Shown: piece by piece, positions 46,940-59,064 of the stretch
Position numbering within the stretch: the first letter of the stretch is position 1
Layout of the letters: every line of letters begins with the position of its first letter
Source: Diphasiastrum complanatum
Lineage: Eukaryota; Streptophyta; Lycopodiopsida; Lycopodiales; Lycopodiaceae
Direction: 5' to 3'
Length of the DNA: 64,000 nt
Assembly: GCA_029204225.1 (NCBI GenBank)
Contig: CM055095.1
Coordinates: 66,675,940 to 66,739,939, forward strand
Program-made: the position numbers and the translations under genes
Notes under the pieces: generated by a model
Database searches by the model: none
What the model saw: the letters and a program-made list of their open reading frames with translations, nothing else
Told to the model about the DNA's origin: nothing

Positions 46940-47475
46940 TGTCATGTGCCAAATCTAAGCAAATAGCAATTACAATGGAAGTAAAGCTAAGAGCAAGAAA
47001 AGTACAAAGCATTCAAGATAGCATATCCATAGAAAGCTAGAAACAATGAGATCTCAATGGAATCACATTAGCAATGAAAGAAAGAGTACAATCAATGTAA
47101 ATGAGCATGGATTCATGTAGATAGGACACATGAGACCCAACAATGGAAATCCCTATGGCTCACATTCACAAGGAAGCTAGAAGCTCTCACTTGCAAATGA
47201 GCCAAAAGATCCACAAATTGATGTCTCTTGCCTAGTTATAGACAATGCTCTTACTTAACTCAACATAACTATCTTGAAAGATAGTTAACCCTTGTTAAGC
47301 ATTATTTAGTCTACATTGGGCCTTTAGTGGCCTATTATCCTTATTTATTACTTTGGAAGGGCCTAAAGAGGGAACCGCCTTGTTCTTAAGGCTAATAGCT
47401 CCTTTTGGGCCTACAAAGCTTACAATGGATATTCTGATGCATTGATAAGCATGGATGTACTAAAAGTACATGACA
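46940..47475 (-). repeat. 5' LTR of the nested LARD-like element
   Basis: This is a 536-bp LTR followed by the GTGCA duplication at 47476-47480. A reversed primer binding site (GCTCTGATACCA) lies just left of it. Confidence 0.93.
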
Positions 47476-48579
47476 GTGCAGAAGAATTGAGGCTTCAGTA
47501 TAAGTTATTGGCTTGATCCAGGAGCAAAACTGAAAATTGCCAAATTTTCAAGTTGATTGGAACAAGCAAAGGGTTGCTGAGAAGAACATATTGTTTGCAT
47601 TCAATTGTGCATCAATTGTGAAGCCGAAAATTTAAAGAGAGTCCTTGCAGTAGGGTGACCTCAATAAGCTAGAAAACTGCAAGAAAAACCTGTGAGTGAG
47701 GTGGAGCAAAACCCATGAAGGCTACAAAGTTTTGAAGCTAGGGTTTTAAAGAGAAAAACGGTGGATCTTGTGAGCTGTCAATGCATGATCATGGGCGCCC
47801 TGGTCAAAGAAATTGAGTCGCAGATGGCCGTGACTGGGGATAAGAGGCAATATCAAATTGAGTAGGGTGACTGAGGTGCTTAGCCAAAAGAACTCACACA
47901 AGGAATGAAGATGGTTGTAGAACTCGCGCGCAGCCGATTTGCGTGGATCCATCGTGGCTATAAGTTTCTAGTGCATATAAGAGTAGCCTTGGGCGTGCAT
48001 CATTGCGTGTAGCCACGAGATCAAGGCCAACGTAAATCCACGGAGGAGATCGATCGTCCAATATGCATTGTGGACTGTAAGATGATAAACAGCTGTGGGA
48101 TATGGTTGAAATGGACCTTAATGCAATTGAAGTGGAGTTAGCCATTCAACTTCATTGAAAATTTTCAAGTTGAGAGGGACCATGAAGTGCAAATTCGTTT
48201 GAAGAAGGGATTGGCTTGAAAGTGAAGAAACAGTGTGTTTTCTTCAAGAGCCTTTAACATTTGGTCTAAAGCTTTGTTTAGGGCCGTCCAAAAGCCAAAA
48301 TTCTCCAAATTAAGTACAGAAAAGGACTGTACACTACAAGTACGGTACCTGAAACAGAGTGATTGCCACGGAGAAAGTGTTCGGAGCACGCCAAAAGTGT
48401 TTTCACCATTCCAGTGGGCAAGTAGTTGGGAGTTGGTGACGAAGGGCATTTCGGAGGATGACATTGATTTGGCAGAAAAGTGACGGGAGGTCCTGAAACT
48501 TTATTGTTCAAAATTCAAATTGCTCTATAAGCTTGTCATTGGGCCTCATTAAGGTGCTATAGGAGCAATTTTTGGCGAA

Positions 48580-50373
48580 ATGGTAGGATTGGGAGAATCC
48601 GTGCTTGGAGAAGCTAGCAAATTGGACAGGGTATCCACTATAGCATTTGGAAATTCAAAATGAAAAGTATTTTCATGAAAAAAGGAGCTGTGGGACATGA
48701 TCACTGGGCTGGAACAACGGCCAACTACAACTCCAGCCGACATTCATGCATTTGACAAAAGGGCATAGAAGGCCTTATCCTTGATAAATTTGACAATGAA
48801 GGATCATGTCATTGCCCACATTAGTGAAGTTGTATTAGCAAGAGGTGCTTGAGATGCACTCAAGGCACAGTTTCAGATGGCGAACCCCCTCTCGAATGTT
48901 TTTGAGGACTAAACTCGTAAGTGTTTGCATGGAGGAGAATGAGGGCGTAGGGTCCTATTTTATACGAATAAAGAAGTTAAGAGACCATTTGACAGCTATT
49001 GGAGAGCAAATAAGGGATGTTGAGCTAGTTCACACAACTACGAATTTATGGCATAGACGTATGGCGCATTTGAACTTCAAGAGCTTGAGGCTTCTTCGTA
49101 AGCTCAAGATGGTAACAAATCTACCTAGCTTGGATGACAAAGAAGAGTCCATTTGCAAGGAGTGCATGCTAGGCAAGTTACACAAGAAGACGTTCAACAA
49201 AGAAGGAGCAACAAGGGCAAAACGAGTGCTCGAGTTTATACACTCTGATCTATGTGGGCCAATGAAGGTAATGTCTATTGGTGGAGCATTCTATTTTTTA
49301 ACTTTCACTGATGATTACTCACAAAAGACCTAGATCTACACCATTGACACATTTGGATGTTTCAAAAGCTTCAAAGCATTGGTGGAAAATCAGTCAGGTG
49401 CTAAGATCAAGATACTTAGGGCAGATTGTGGTGGTGAGTATCGTTCCACAGCTTTTATTGACTTTTGCAAGGAGCATGGCATTAAACAGGAGTTTTCACA
49501 AGTGGATACACCTCAACAAAATGGGGTAGTTGAAAGGAAGAATCGTACCATTGTCGAAGTAGCTAGGGCAATGATGACACATATGGGAGTTACTGATTCT
49601 TTCTGGGGTGAAGCTTTCAAGACTGTTGTGTTCTTACAAGATAGAGACCCTACAATTGTTGTATGTAATCGCATACCCGAGGAGGCATTCAGTGGTAAGA
49701 AGCCTAAGATGGATGGGTTGCGAGTATTTAGATGTCGAGTGTATGTTCACATACCTAAGAGCAAGAGAGCCAAAATGCGGGTAAAGGCCTTGAAGTGCAT
49801 TTTACAGGTTATGATGAACAAACCAAGGGATATAGATGTTATGATCCAGATGGGCTATGTGTGCACATAAGCTGTGATGTGTTATTTGATGAAATCCATA
49901 GATTTGGATATGAAGAAAGGGATAATGATGAGCTATCCAAGATTCTCAAAGAGGATGAAGTAGTTCTACCCCATGGATTGTTGTATGAGAGGCAGCATAC
50001 TTTACCAGTTTTACAGGGCTTTGTTGATTCAGATTGGGCAGGTTGTATTGATGACAGGAGATCTACCACAGAGTATGTATCTCATGTTGGTCATGGTGTA
50101 TTCTCTTTGTCAAGTAAGAAGCAAGACACAGTTGCTCTTTCTACTATAGAAACAGAATACAAAGCATTATGTTCAGCTATGCAGGAAGCAGTTTGGCTAA
50201 GAAGAATGTTAGAAGACATTGGCATTCCACAAAACAAGCCTACTATGATCAGATGTGACAGCCAGAACACTATACAGCTAGCTAGAAATCCTGTATTTCA
50301 TGTACACACGAAGCATATAGAAATTAAATATCATTTCATTAGAGAGAAGTTGTTATCTTGTAGTGCATTGTAA
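48580..50373 (+). pseudogene. Gag-integrase-RNase H remnant of copia element 5, RT deleted
   Basis: A decayed Gag (KELWDMI, KDHVIAHISEVV) occupies about 48580-49010. It passes directly into GAG-pre-integrase (LWHRRMAHLNF) and integrase (FIHSDLCGPMK; ADCGGEYRS; TPQQNGVVERKNRT) to about 49900. The reading then jumps near 49985 to RNase H (GFVDSDWAGCIDDRRSTTEY) and ends SLSSKKQDTVALSTIETEY and onward at 50373. Protease and the whole RT are missing, and stops occur in Gag. Confidence 0.9.
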
Positions 50374-50484
50374 GACAGAGAATTAGTTAGCTGATATACT
50401 CACTGAAGTTTTAAGTACTGATAAGTTTGAGTTTTTTAGAAAAAAGCTCTTTGTAAGAAAGATAAACTAGGGCTTAAGAGAGAG

Positions 50485-50668
50485 TGTTAGAATAAGTAAG
50501 TCCAAGTTTCTCTTACAGTTCATGACTCTCCACTTTTAGGAGTGTTTTTGAGTTTTTTACTACTTATGTAATATTGTGCATGACTGCCAGCTTAACGGCA
50601 CACGTAGTGTAAAGTTTGGATAGATTGCTTGCAAATAGCTAACTATACTGCCAGTAAGATCCTCGACA
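50485..50668 (+). repeat. 3' LTR of copia element 5, internally shortened
   Basis: It starts TGTTAGAATAAG after a purine tract (GGGCTTAAGAGAGAG) and ends CCTCGACA. It lacks about 150 bp that the 5' LTR has between AAAGTT and ATAGATTGCTTGC. Confidence 0.85.
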
Positions 50669-50899
50669 TGAAGCATGGAGGAATCATGGCATTTACATTC
50701 CATTTGGTTCTTCATGTTCTAGTTACATCTTGATATGGAAAATTGATGATAAAAATAGTGAAGTATCCAATTTGGACACTATTGTCTATATCAGTCATGA
50801 GTGGATCTATTTTGGACATCATAAAATTTTAGAAAGCAGATCCATACTTAGGATGGAGATCATTCTAAAGTTAGATCAAAGTTGTATGGTTAAAACTAT

Positions 50900-52110
50900 G
50901 CCTTGACCTTTCCATAGATCTATTTCTAGGCCTAAGATGTAGTGACGCTCAACTAGATCTTGCATCCTAAATTCACTATCTAGTGCACTTTTTGTCTCAT
51001 CAACAAGTTTCATGCAACCTCCACTCAAAAAAAATCATCTACATAAATGATGAGAATGACGAGATTGCTATTTACAAACTTTATGTACAAGGAAGCATAA
51101 TAGTCACTTAGATTGAATCCAAGTGAGATAAGATATGAGTTTAGCCTTGCATATCAAGACCTTGGGGCTTGTTTAATCCCATACAAGCTTTTGAATAAGA
51201 GAAAAACTTTGGATTCTTCACCTTCTTTGATAAAGCCCTCGGGTTGCTCCATAAAAATTTCTTCCTCAAGATAGCCATTGAGGAAGGCATTAGAAACATC
51301 AAGTTGGAACATCCTCCGTTTGAAATAGCATGCAATAGAAATGATAACTCTTATAGTCACCATTTTGGCCACGGGTGCAAAAGTGTCTTCATAGTCAAGA
51401 CCTTGGATCTGAGCATATCCTTTGGCACATAGTCTTGCTTTGAATTTGTTGATAGATCCATCACTGTTGTATTTCACTCGAAACACCCACTTGCATCCAA
51501 TAACATGCTTGTTGATAGGTGAATCCACAAGCTCCCAAGCTTTTTTAGAAATCAAAGCATCATATTCCTTGGACATGGCTTCAAACCACTCCCTAGATTG
51601 GAGTTATGAGAAATGAAAAGTGCATGATATGAGGTGCCATCCTCCACTTGCTTGCCTTTCTCCACATATGTGAGCCTCCTTGGTTCAGATCTCTCTCTCA
51701 TAGATCTTCTTGGTGTAATTGCTTGAAGATCCTCCTCCTGAAGCCTCAACCCCACCACATCTTGATTGGCATCAAGATTGATAATTGGTGATTCCCCATG
51801 AGATAGCTTGATCTCGACCCCATCCAAGTTGATCTTCATGAAAGAACACATCTCTACTTAAACAATCTTGTTTGTAGAGGGAACAAAGATTCTATATGCT
51901 TTCTTACTTGATGAATATCCAATGATCACTCCTTTGATACAACTAGGATCATCTTCTTTTGTAGTCTCTAAAAGCACACGCAAAAAGCAAACACAACCAA
52001 GGATCCTAAGGTGATCTACCTTAGGCTTTTCCTTATACATCTCATATGGTGATCTTCCTCCTAAAACAAGATTTGGAAGTCTATTTACAAAGATAATTGG
52101 CACATGAAAT
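50900..52110 (-). pseudogene. Minus-strand copia integrase-RT relic
   Basis: From right to left: integrase C-terminus (MPIIFVNRLPNLVL, VDHLRILGCVCF), linker (RRSMRERSEPRRLTY), then RT from KKAWELVDSPINKHVIGC through QLDVSNAFLNG and LYGIKQAPRS to a YVDD box near 51035. The frame breaks at about 51150 and 51850. No LTR was assigned, although a CACACGTGTG palindrome shared with other LTRs lies at 52283-52292. Confidence 0.9.
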
Positions 52111-52339
52111 TGCTTCTCCCCAAAAATCTTTTCAAAGAGATGCCTCTATTCTAAGTGCTTTTGCACATTCACATAGAGTCCTATTTTTTCTTTCAGCATC
52201 CCCATTTTGTTGGAGGGAATTGTTGCCTATATTGGCAAATCTAGCTATGTCAAATTATGTAAATATGTACATAAGTGGGTCCCACACGTGTGAGGCCATG
52301 GAGCCACGTGGGAAAGCCATACTAGAGTAGGTTAGATCA

Positions 52340-52772
52340 TGTTCAATGATAGACTTTGCCCGATTTGCTAGCTAGAGGAAGAAACTGTAAAGCACATGTT
52401 CTTTTCATTGTCACAGAGCACTCTGGATGGAGCTCGCACATTTACATCGCCGTTGGGACTTTTCTCTTTCTATTGGGATTGACATTATTCTGCTGGGTGA
52501 CCCCGCACTTATCGGTCGCTCTAATCTCACCTTTTGGCACGTCTGCAGGTTAGCAATTTTATGGAGGATTTGGACAGCTCAGAATCAACAAGTTTTTGAG
52601 GGTTCGGCTCCCTCTATCATGGCTTCTACGTGTTTCAGTTGCTTTTAGAACTGCCTCCCTGTGCAAAGTGAGATACTTGTATAGTTTGCCTTTTTGGGCA
52701 ATGATTTGAACTGCTTGTACCTGTACATTTGTGAAAATATACTAGTATCTTTACAGCTTGCAAAAAAAAAAC
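52340..52772 (+). mobile_element. 3' end of a LINE: zf-RVT domain, UTR and A-tail
   Basis: A plus-strand frame reads EEETVKHMFF, then ALWMELAHLHRRW, FWHVCRLAILWRIWTAQNQQ and VFEG. This is the C-terminal zinc-binding (zf-RVT) region found after RT in plant non-LTR retrotransposons. It ends at 52648 and is followed by about 110 bp of 3' UTR and an A9 tail at about 52763. The 5' part of the LINE is absent, as is usual after incomplete reverse transcription. Confidence 0.8.
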
Positions 52773-52779
52773 TAGTGCT

Positions 52780-55080
52780 TTGTGGAATCATCATTAAAAC
52801 TAAGATGATGGAAATAAATCAATACAAAATGAGCACGGAATTTATGTGGATTGAGCACATTAGACGTAGCAAGCTCTATTCCCAAGGCTCACATTTACAC
52901 AAAGAAAAGCTAAGCTCTCTTATTTGCAAATGAGCCAAAAGATCTTTCAAAATGACCATTAAGAATTGAAAGATGTTAAGCAAGATCAAACCCCCTTAGC
53001 AATAGACTATCAATAGAAGCACATTATGTCAATCAAGAATTACTACACTATTGGGCCTAAATCAAATGGATATCAAATAGTTGTCAAACAATCAATGAGA
53101 TAGTTTTAAATGAAACTAACATGTGGACCTGGGCTTATCAAATTTTAAAAAATGCTTTCATACAAAAAATGCCATTATTCCAATACAAAGCCGAGACATA
53201 ATTTTCAATGAAAGACTATTAACAAAACAAAGATATATAATCTACTTCACTTTACACAAATATATAGTGAACTTAACTTTCATTAAACATGTCATCACAA
53301 GAACAGTAAAATAAAAGTGAATGCAACATGTAATTTGAAGCACAAATTCTCTCAAAAGAACATTTTTTTTCTGACTGGTGCTTTAAGGTTGATCTGAATT
53401 AAAATGTGAGCCAAATTAAGATAGTCAGGATAAACCATCCATAGTCGAATATCTACTCATTGAAATGTAGACTACTGATTTTAAAACTGAGCCAGTCTAC
53501 TGGATTTTTCCTAATCAGATTTTTCCCGTTTGCATGGTTAAACTAGTTTTTGGCAAATAGATTTCACATCATTGTTTCTCAAGCGATTAGTTCTCAAATT
53601 CTTAGCCTAAGAACACCTAGAATTAGCTTGAGAGACACTTTCAAGTTCAAATGTTTCTTATAAGCTACTAGGTGTTGTCGAACCACTAATCTTATATCAG
53701 CGCCATCTATCATAAACAGGATAATCTTAACAGTCAAGCACAAAACTTCCGTGTATTCTAAGAACATATCATGTTTATGATACTTGTCAAGTCACAAAAT
53801 AGTAATAAATTCCAATACCAGCAGCTAAATGCAGAAATTACTAGAGAGCAGATTTTAATTTGTTTGCATTGTAGCAAACACTTTATTCTTGCCCAAAACC
53901 TTCATAGCCAAGATCTAGTATTTCAAGAATTGCGCATTTCTATGAAGCCCATCACTATATGAATCTAAATGGACTTGCTTTTATACAAGTCAACTAAGCT
54001 CATGGAGAATGAAATACTGGACTCATGGCTAGCCTTAATTATCAATATATGACCTTTCCATAAGGTGTTCAACAGATTCCCTCATGTAGAATAATTGCAT
54101 TTTGATGTGCGCATAGAAGTAAGTAGCATTGAAGGACGCCACCACGGGAATATTTATGTTTCTTCAATTGAACTAGGGCCAATGCTGGGTCCTTCCTCTC
54201 ACATCCAATAAAAGCTTCACCTTTCTTATTCAATTCAGTGTACATTATAAAATGAACGTACGGTGCACCCTGGACAAATGTTAGCCTCAGGAGCAATAAA
54301 AAGTTAACTAATATAGAGGGTTAACACTATAACAGATAAACAAGGTGGGAAAAAAAAGTTAACATATTTCAAGGGAGCATATATCCAGGGAATCAGATAA
54401 AAAATGCAAACATTTATGAGGGGAATCCTGCATCTAACGGCTGGGGCCTGAGCTAGCAAAACGCACTAGAAGAAATGTGCCCTAAAAACCCAAATTGTTG
54501 GACATAGCCCTTCCCTATCCGTAGAATAACATTTAACCAGGTCAATTTCTTGAAGGCGGGAGTAAATTCTGTTAACAAATAACAGTTACTATTTCTATTG
54601 TGTAAAATCCTTGGGAGTAGCCAAAAATTAACTAATAGTTATAGTTAACATAAATAGAGGTAACATATATAGAGGGTTCACTGTACCTCTTCCATTTGAA
54701 AACACCCTGAGGTTGTGTTTCATATGACCTTTTAACTTCTACCGTAAGTGAAACTTCTTCATGTCACTGAGATGCTACTACACTAAAAGTTAATTATTAA
54801 ACTGCATAATCTCAAGCTTCAAACAACCTCTGTTTGTCATCCATCTCGAACAAGATAAAGCAAAAGCCATAGGATCTAATTTCTAATGCTCAACTTTATT
54901 AATAGGAAAACGAGAGCTTTTCCAGTGCTTACAAAAGGGATTCCGTTTACAGAATTGGAAGCCAAAGTGACCTTCAAAAGGTGAGAACATTAGGATTTGT
55001 CTTCACACGACAAGCCAAAATAGCTTGGAACTGCTGTCCACAATTTATATTCACATGCCAAAATAGCTTGGAACTCCCGC
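52780..55080. other. Intergenic stretch; one possible exon and one dispersed repeat
   Basis: Most of this AT-rich stretch shows nothing. On the minus strand 54280-54069 forms an open block after an acceptor-like TTTGTCCAG (GAPYVHFIMYTELNKK to GIC) that I cannot identify. Bases about 54440-54600 resemble about 58750-58975 (shared GAGT...GTTAACAAAT.A phrases), so a low-copy repeat is present. Confidence 0.35.
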
Positions 55081-55103
55081 TTGAGAAATGAGCATCGAAA
55101 TTA

Positions 55104-56672
55104 TTACAAGGAATTCTGAGCTACTGCTTGGCAAAGTTCTTCCTCATTAAAAAGCACACGATGAGAAGTCAGAGATCTGATAGCCATCCTCGGTGGTCGT
55201 GGGGGGATTTGACTAGCAGATCCACGAAACAACGTAGCGGTGATTCGTCGCATTTCTACTAGGGGAATTCGGGCCTGTGGTGGCTTTGAAGAATGTCTTG
55301 GAGCATTGGGTGGAGCTGGTTGCCCCACAAGGCTGAGCACACAGAAAAACGAGGCGAAAAGGAATTTCTAGCATTATTTGTAGCTTTGATAGAGATCATA
55401 AAGCATTAACACCTGATAAATAAAAGCTTTACTTGTAAATGATGTAGTAGGAGTAGAATAACACGAAGTCTTACAATTACAGTCTGAAATTCTACTTAGA
55501 AATCAAGACATCAGCACAGACCTTAAAAAGGGCCACTGCTGATCCGGCTTGGGCGTTATAAGGCTAAGACTCTCTTGGCGTTCTCGACTAGGTGTTTTAT
55601 AGTTAAAATGAATCTGCCGAGCCATGACGACCTGCATAAATAGTTAGATATAAGCACAAATCTTACTAGTTTACTGCTTACTGGAACTAAGATTTCTGAA
55701 ACATTTATGGCATTGACATTCTCGGTCCACCTTACTTGAATTTCTTCCTAATCCCTGGACTTTCATAGCAAGTTTGAGTAAAGCATAAAGCACTTTATAC
55801 CGCTTGACGAAAACGCTTGCAGACGTGAAATACTGGCTTTAATTGATCGTGATGCAAATAGCACATTATTCGAACCTGAGATAAATAGATGAGTTAAAAA
55901 CAGTGCACAAGAAATACACAGTGAAGAACCTGACGTATTATCTAAGACAGTTGAAGATGAACATTTGCAGAGATTTATATGGATCTGACCTAATGACACG
56001 CACCAAAATGTCTAAGGGAATTGTTTCCAATACAGAATTGACCTCAGCTTGGCCAGCTTCACAATCCAAAGCAGCAGCTGTTGTTAAGTGAGTCATAGGG
56101 GTTCTTGGAGCTAGCAACTTCTTCCTCTGAGGACATGCTGGGCCAAACTCTTGAACAGATGACTCGGGAGTCATTAGTGGAGACAACGCCAGGAGATCTC
56201 TGCTATCAGGGGAACCTTTGTCGGACTCCACTTCATTGTCGGCTCCGATTATTCTTTTCCTACCTATGGTTGTGCATGGCGCCCTAGCAACTTTTCGGAT
56301 ATCTCGCATTTGAGCTAACGCTCCTGGCTTCATAAATTTTCGCATCTTGTAGAAGGCTTTCCTCGAGCGTTGGTTCCGCTTCGTCTCTTGAAAGGTTCTT
56401 CCTGAATATTTGATCATCTTTTGTCGCAGCAAATGCTTAGCTGAACCAGGTGTTTGGTCGGAGTACACGCGTGGTAGCATATTTAATGAAGTCGATTCAA
56501 CCGCTGGAGCGGATACGAAGCAATGGCATCTATACGAAACCGAAGCCGGCTCGTTGGTTCTGTCAGTAACACGTACGCAAGTGCATTTGTGATCTTCGAG
56601 ATCCACTAGGACTAACTCTCTCCTCCAAAACTCACTCCGACAAGCTTCTTCTCTTTGTGAATGACTCATCAT
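55104..56672 (-). CDS. F-box protein (FBS/SKIP27-like), complete four-exon gene
   Basis: Exons 56672-56004, 55875-55801, 55631-55522 and 55332-55104 join in phase with GT-AG borders and give 360 residues. The start is the first of two adjacent ATGs. The N-terminal half is basic and Ser/Pro-rich with KFMKPGALAQMRD. Across the first three exons lies the F-box: LETIPLDIL, VRIMCYLHHDQLKPVF and HVCKRFRQA, followed by VVMARQIHFNYKTPSRER. The F-box plus an ARQxHFxYxTP extension is typical of plant stress-related FBS/SKIP27-like and At4g35930-like proteins. They dock to SKP1 in SCF ubiquitin ligases through the F-box, and substrates are unknown here. No frame damage was seen. Confidence 0.88.
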
Positions 56673-57429
56673 TCAGAGGCGGACTAAACCTAGGCAGCAA
56701 ATATTCAAATATCACGTCAAAATGAGGGAATTACAGGAAAAATGCATAAAACGTCTAACTATTCCAGTAATAATATTATGTTTAAGAGTAGGCACTGCTT
56801 CTGCAGATTGAATATAAAAAATGGTCAACACGTTAATGAGAGCATACACCAACCATACCAAACACATCCAAAATATGAAATAATTGGATGTACCAATGAA
56901 TGCCTCGACCTAGTCAAGGTGTTTTATCATGAAGTTACAAAATTAGAACATATGTTGATTCAAGCATAAAGAAGCCTCAGATATGCAAAGCAAATGAGTT
57001 CTAAGATAGTCGGTAGGCATTTCCAGAATAAGCAAGCCGATAAAATGACAATGCTTGATTAGGTTCATGGAGAAAGTAGTTCACAAATGCAACTATGAAC
57101 TTCCACTTGCTAAACAGCATAAGACTTCCAAAACGTCTGGTATTGACATTGAAAGAGCTTTGATAGACACAATATAGCCTAAAAATAAAAAAACTTAATA
57201 GAATCGAAAGACTGTGGCCTTGTCCCTTAACTATGCTAGGAATAGCATACATTTCAAAAGCATAGAATCTAGATGCTCTAGGTTTCTGCATTGTGCAATT
57301 CTACTTGAGCTTCGATGTCAATGCGCTTCTACATAGAAGCTATAAAAAACTAAGACCCCGTTTAGCAATGAGCACATTCAAGAGTAAGGTGAAATTCGAG
57401 ATTAACATCAAGAGCACATCCTGAAGGAA

Positions 57430-57795
57430 AAACCCCAATTACGTGACGAAACTGGCATCAAATCAGGGAAAGCAAGGAACAGGAAACTCATCGACTCAAC
57501 AGGATCTGAAGCAAAAACCCCAATTCTGTGACTAAACTTGCATTATAATATGACTAAAAAGAAGAAACTCATCGAATCAACAGGATCTGAAGCAAAAACT
57601 CCCATTCTGTCACTAAACTTGCATTAAAATACGAGTAAAAAGAAGAAACTCATCGACTCAACAGAATCTGAAGCAAAAACTCCCATTCTGTAACTAAACT
57701 TGCATTGCAATACGAGGAAAAAGAAGAAACTCATCGACTCAACAAGATCTGAAGCAAAAAACACCAATTCTTTGACCAAACTTGCACCACAATAC
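57430..57795. repeat. 80-bp minisatellite upstream of the F-box gene
   Basis: About four and a half units with a period of 80-81 bp share AAACTCATCGACTCAACAGG, ATCTGAAGCAAAAAC and AAACTTGCATT. Anchor words start at about 57502, 57582, 57663 and 57743. The array lies 0.8-1.1 kb before the F-box start codon, in its promoter or 5' UTR. Confidence 0.88.
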
Positions 57796-58281
57796 GAGTA
57801 AAAAGCATCAACCAACCAGAATTTGCAGAATTCCTCTTGAATTTCTCCCGTCGCGATGCCGATCACGATCCAACCAGCGCGCAAGGCAACGCAACGCAAC
57901 GCAACGCAGGGCTGTGTTGGTGTGTGGGAAAGGAGAACAAAACAAACGCAAACGAGACACAAATCGCACCAATCCGAATTTTCTGACAATTATAAATAAA
58001 TAAATAAATAAATGTAATTACTTCTCTTTAGCACGTGAGAAAAAGATTGCGTGGAGCCCAGCGGATGGCCCGCTCCAGCAAAAAATGAGACTATTTTATA
58101 AATATTTAATAAATAATATTTTCAATAATAATAATGAGAAGCCAAGGCTCAGCGCTCCGAACTAATTTAATGAAAAAAAAAAAAAAAAAAAAAAAGGGGA
58201 AAATTTTTGAATTGGGTGGGGGCCGACGGAAAAGGGCGGGAGAGCGTCTCCACCGCGGGTGGCCTGATAGGCCCCCGGCAG

Positions 58282-58408
58282 CGGCCTTCAGGGCTGGCCT
58301 AGGTCGGTTATGTCCTCCATCGGCCTTCACTGAAGGGCTGGCCTGGGTTGGTTATGTCCTCGATCGGCCTTCAGTGAAGGGCTGGCCTAGGACGGTTATG
58401 TCCTTTAT
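58282..58408. repeat. Three GC-rich tandem units
   Basis: Units starting CGGCCTTCA at 58282, 58321 and 58365 share GGGCTGGCCT and GGTTATGTCCT. The first lacks the CTGAA/GTGAA present in the others, so the spacing is 39 and 44 bp. An A-run (about 20 A) and a GC-rich segment precede it. No gene was assigned. Confidence 0.8.
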
Positions 58409-58891
58409 TATTATGTTATTGTGGTGGTGCAACGCCTCCCTTATTCTTGAAGCCATCTCCGGCCTAGGTGCCTACCCTATAATGCCTTTTTGGTTTATGC
58501 TGAGGGACCCAAGGTTTTTATATGAACCCATGATCTAGATTATAAAGAATGAATGCAGGCATGCGACTTGTAACCAATCCAACTCGAAGTTTAATGACAT
58601 ATGAGATTTGCTACTCCATACCTATCTCTAATGCAAATACTACGTCTTACAGTTTGGATAAATGTTAAGTCTCGGAGTAGATAACGATTTACAATCAAAA
58701 AATTGATGATCCTTGTGTTGAGCAACTATTGATAATTTGATGAGTCTATGCTGGACTTGAGGGGTGGTAATGGAGTTTGGGCAAGCAAAATGCTCTAAAA
58801 GAAAAGAAAAAAAATGACTTGTGTATCAAATGTCCCATTGACGGGTTTGAAAGCATTCTTTAAAAATCTCTAAATCCTAAAAATGTTATAA

Positions 58892-58907
58892 CCCCCCCCC
58901 CCCCCCC
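58892..58907. repeat. Poly-C tract
   Basis: About 16 C residues precede TCCCTG. It is similar to the longer tract at 20016. Length may be affected by sequencing. Confidence 0.85.
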
Positions 58908-59064
58908 TCCCTGTTTGTGTAGAATAGCATTTATCCAAGTCAAGATATTTAAGGTGGGAGTCAATTATGTTAACAAATGATAATGAACACTTTTGATATA
59001 TTAAATGTTTAGATTTTACAATTTTTGCCTTGTAAATGTAAGTAATTTGATATCTATGTAGATC

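Larger units (their letters stand above)
41023..47475 (-). mobile_element. Young non-autonomous LTR element (LARD-like) nested in element 5
   Basis: Two 536-bp LTRs (41023-41558 and 46940-47475) both run TGTCATGTGCC...GTACATGACA. The flanking target duplication GTGCA is perfect. A reversed primer site (GCTCTGATACCA, about 46923-46934) sits by the right LTR and a reversed purine tract (CTCCCCTT) by the left, so it reads on the minus strand. By eye the LTRs differ at 12 of 536 positions, so insertion was fairly recent. The 5.4-kb interior has no protease, integrase or RT, only one long acidic frame and a purine-rich leader. Confidence 0.93.
40605..50668 (+). mobile_element. Copia element 5, carrying two nested insertions
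   Basis: The element has LTRs at 40605-40936 and 50485-50668, a primer site at 40937, and flanks GGAAG/TGAAG that agree at four of five bases. About 6.45 kb of its span is a nested minus-strand element (41023-47475), which itself contains a solo LTR. The element's own gag and pol lie at about 48580-50373. Confidence 0.88.

Noticed and set aside
57001..57291. Minus-strand frame upstream of the F-box gene taken as an extra exon
   Set aside because: No splice sites join it in phase, and the F-box gene has a good ATG at 56672.
58134..58538. Frame of 134 codons starting in an A-run
   Set aside because: It translates a poly-A run and GC-rich tandem units; no homology or splice structure.
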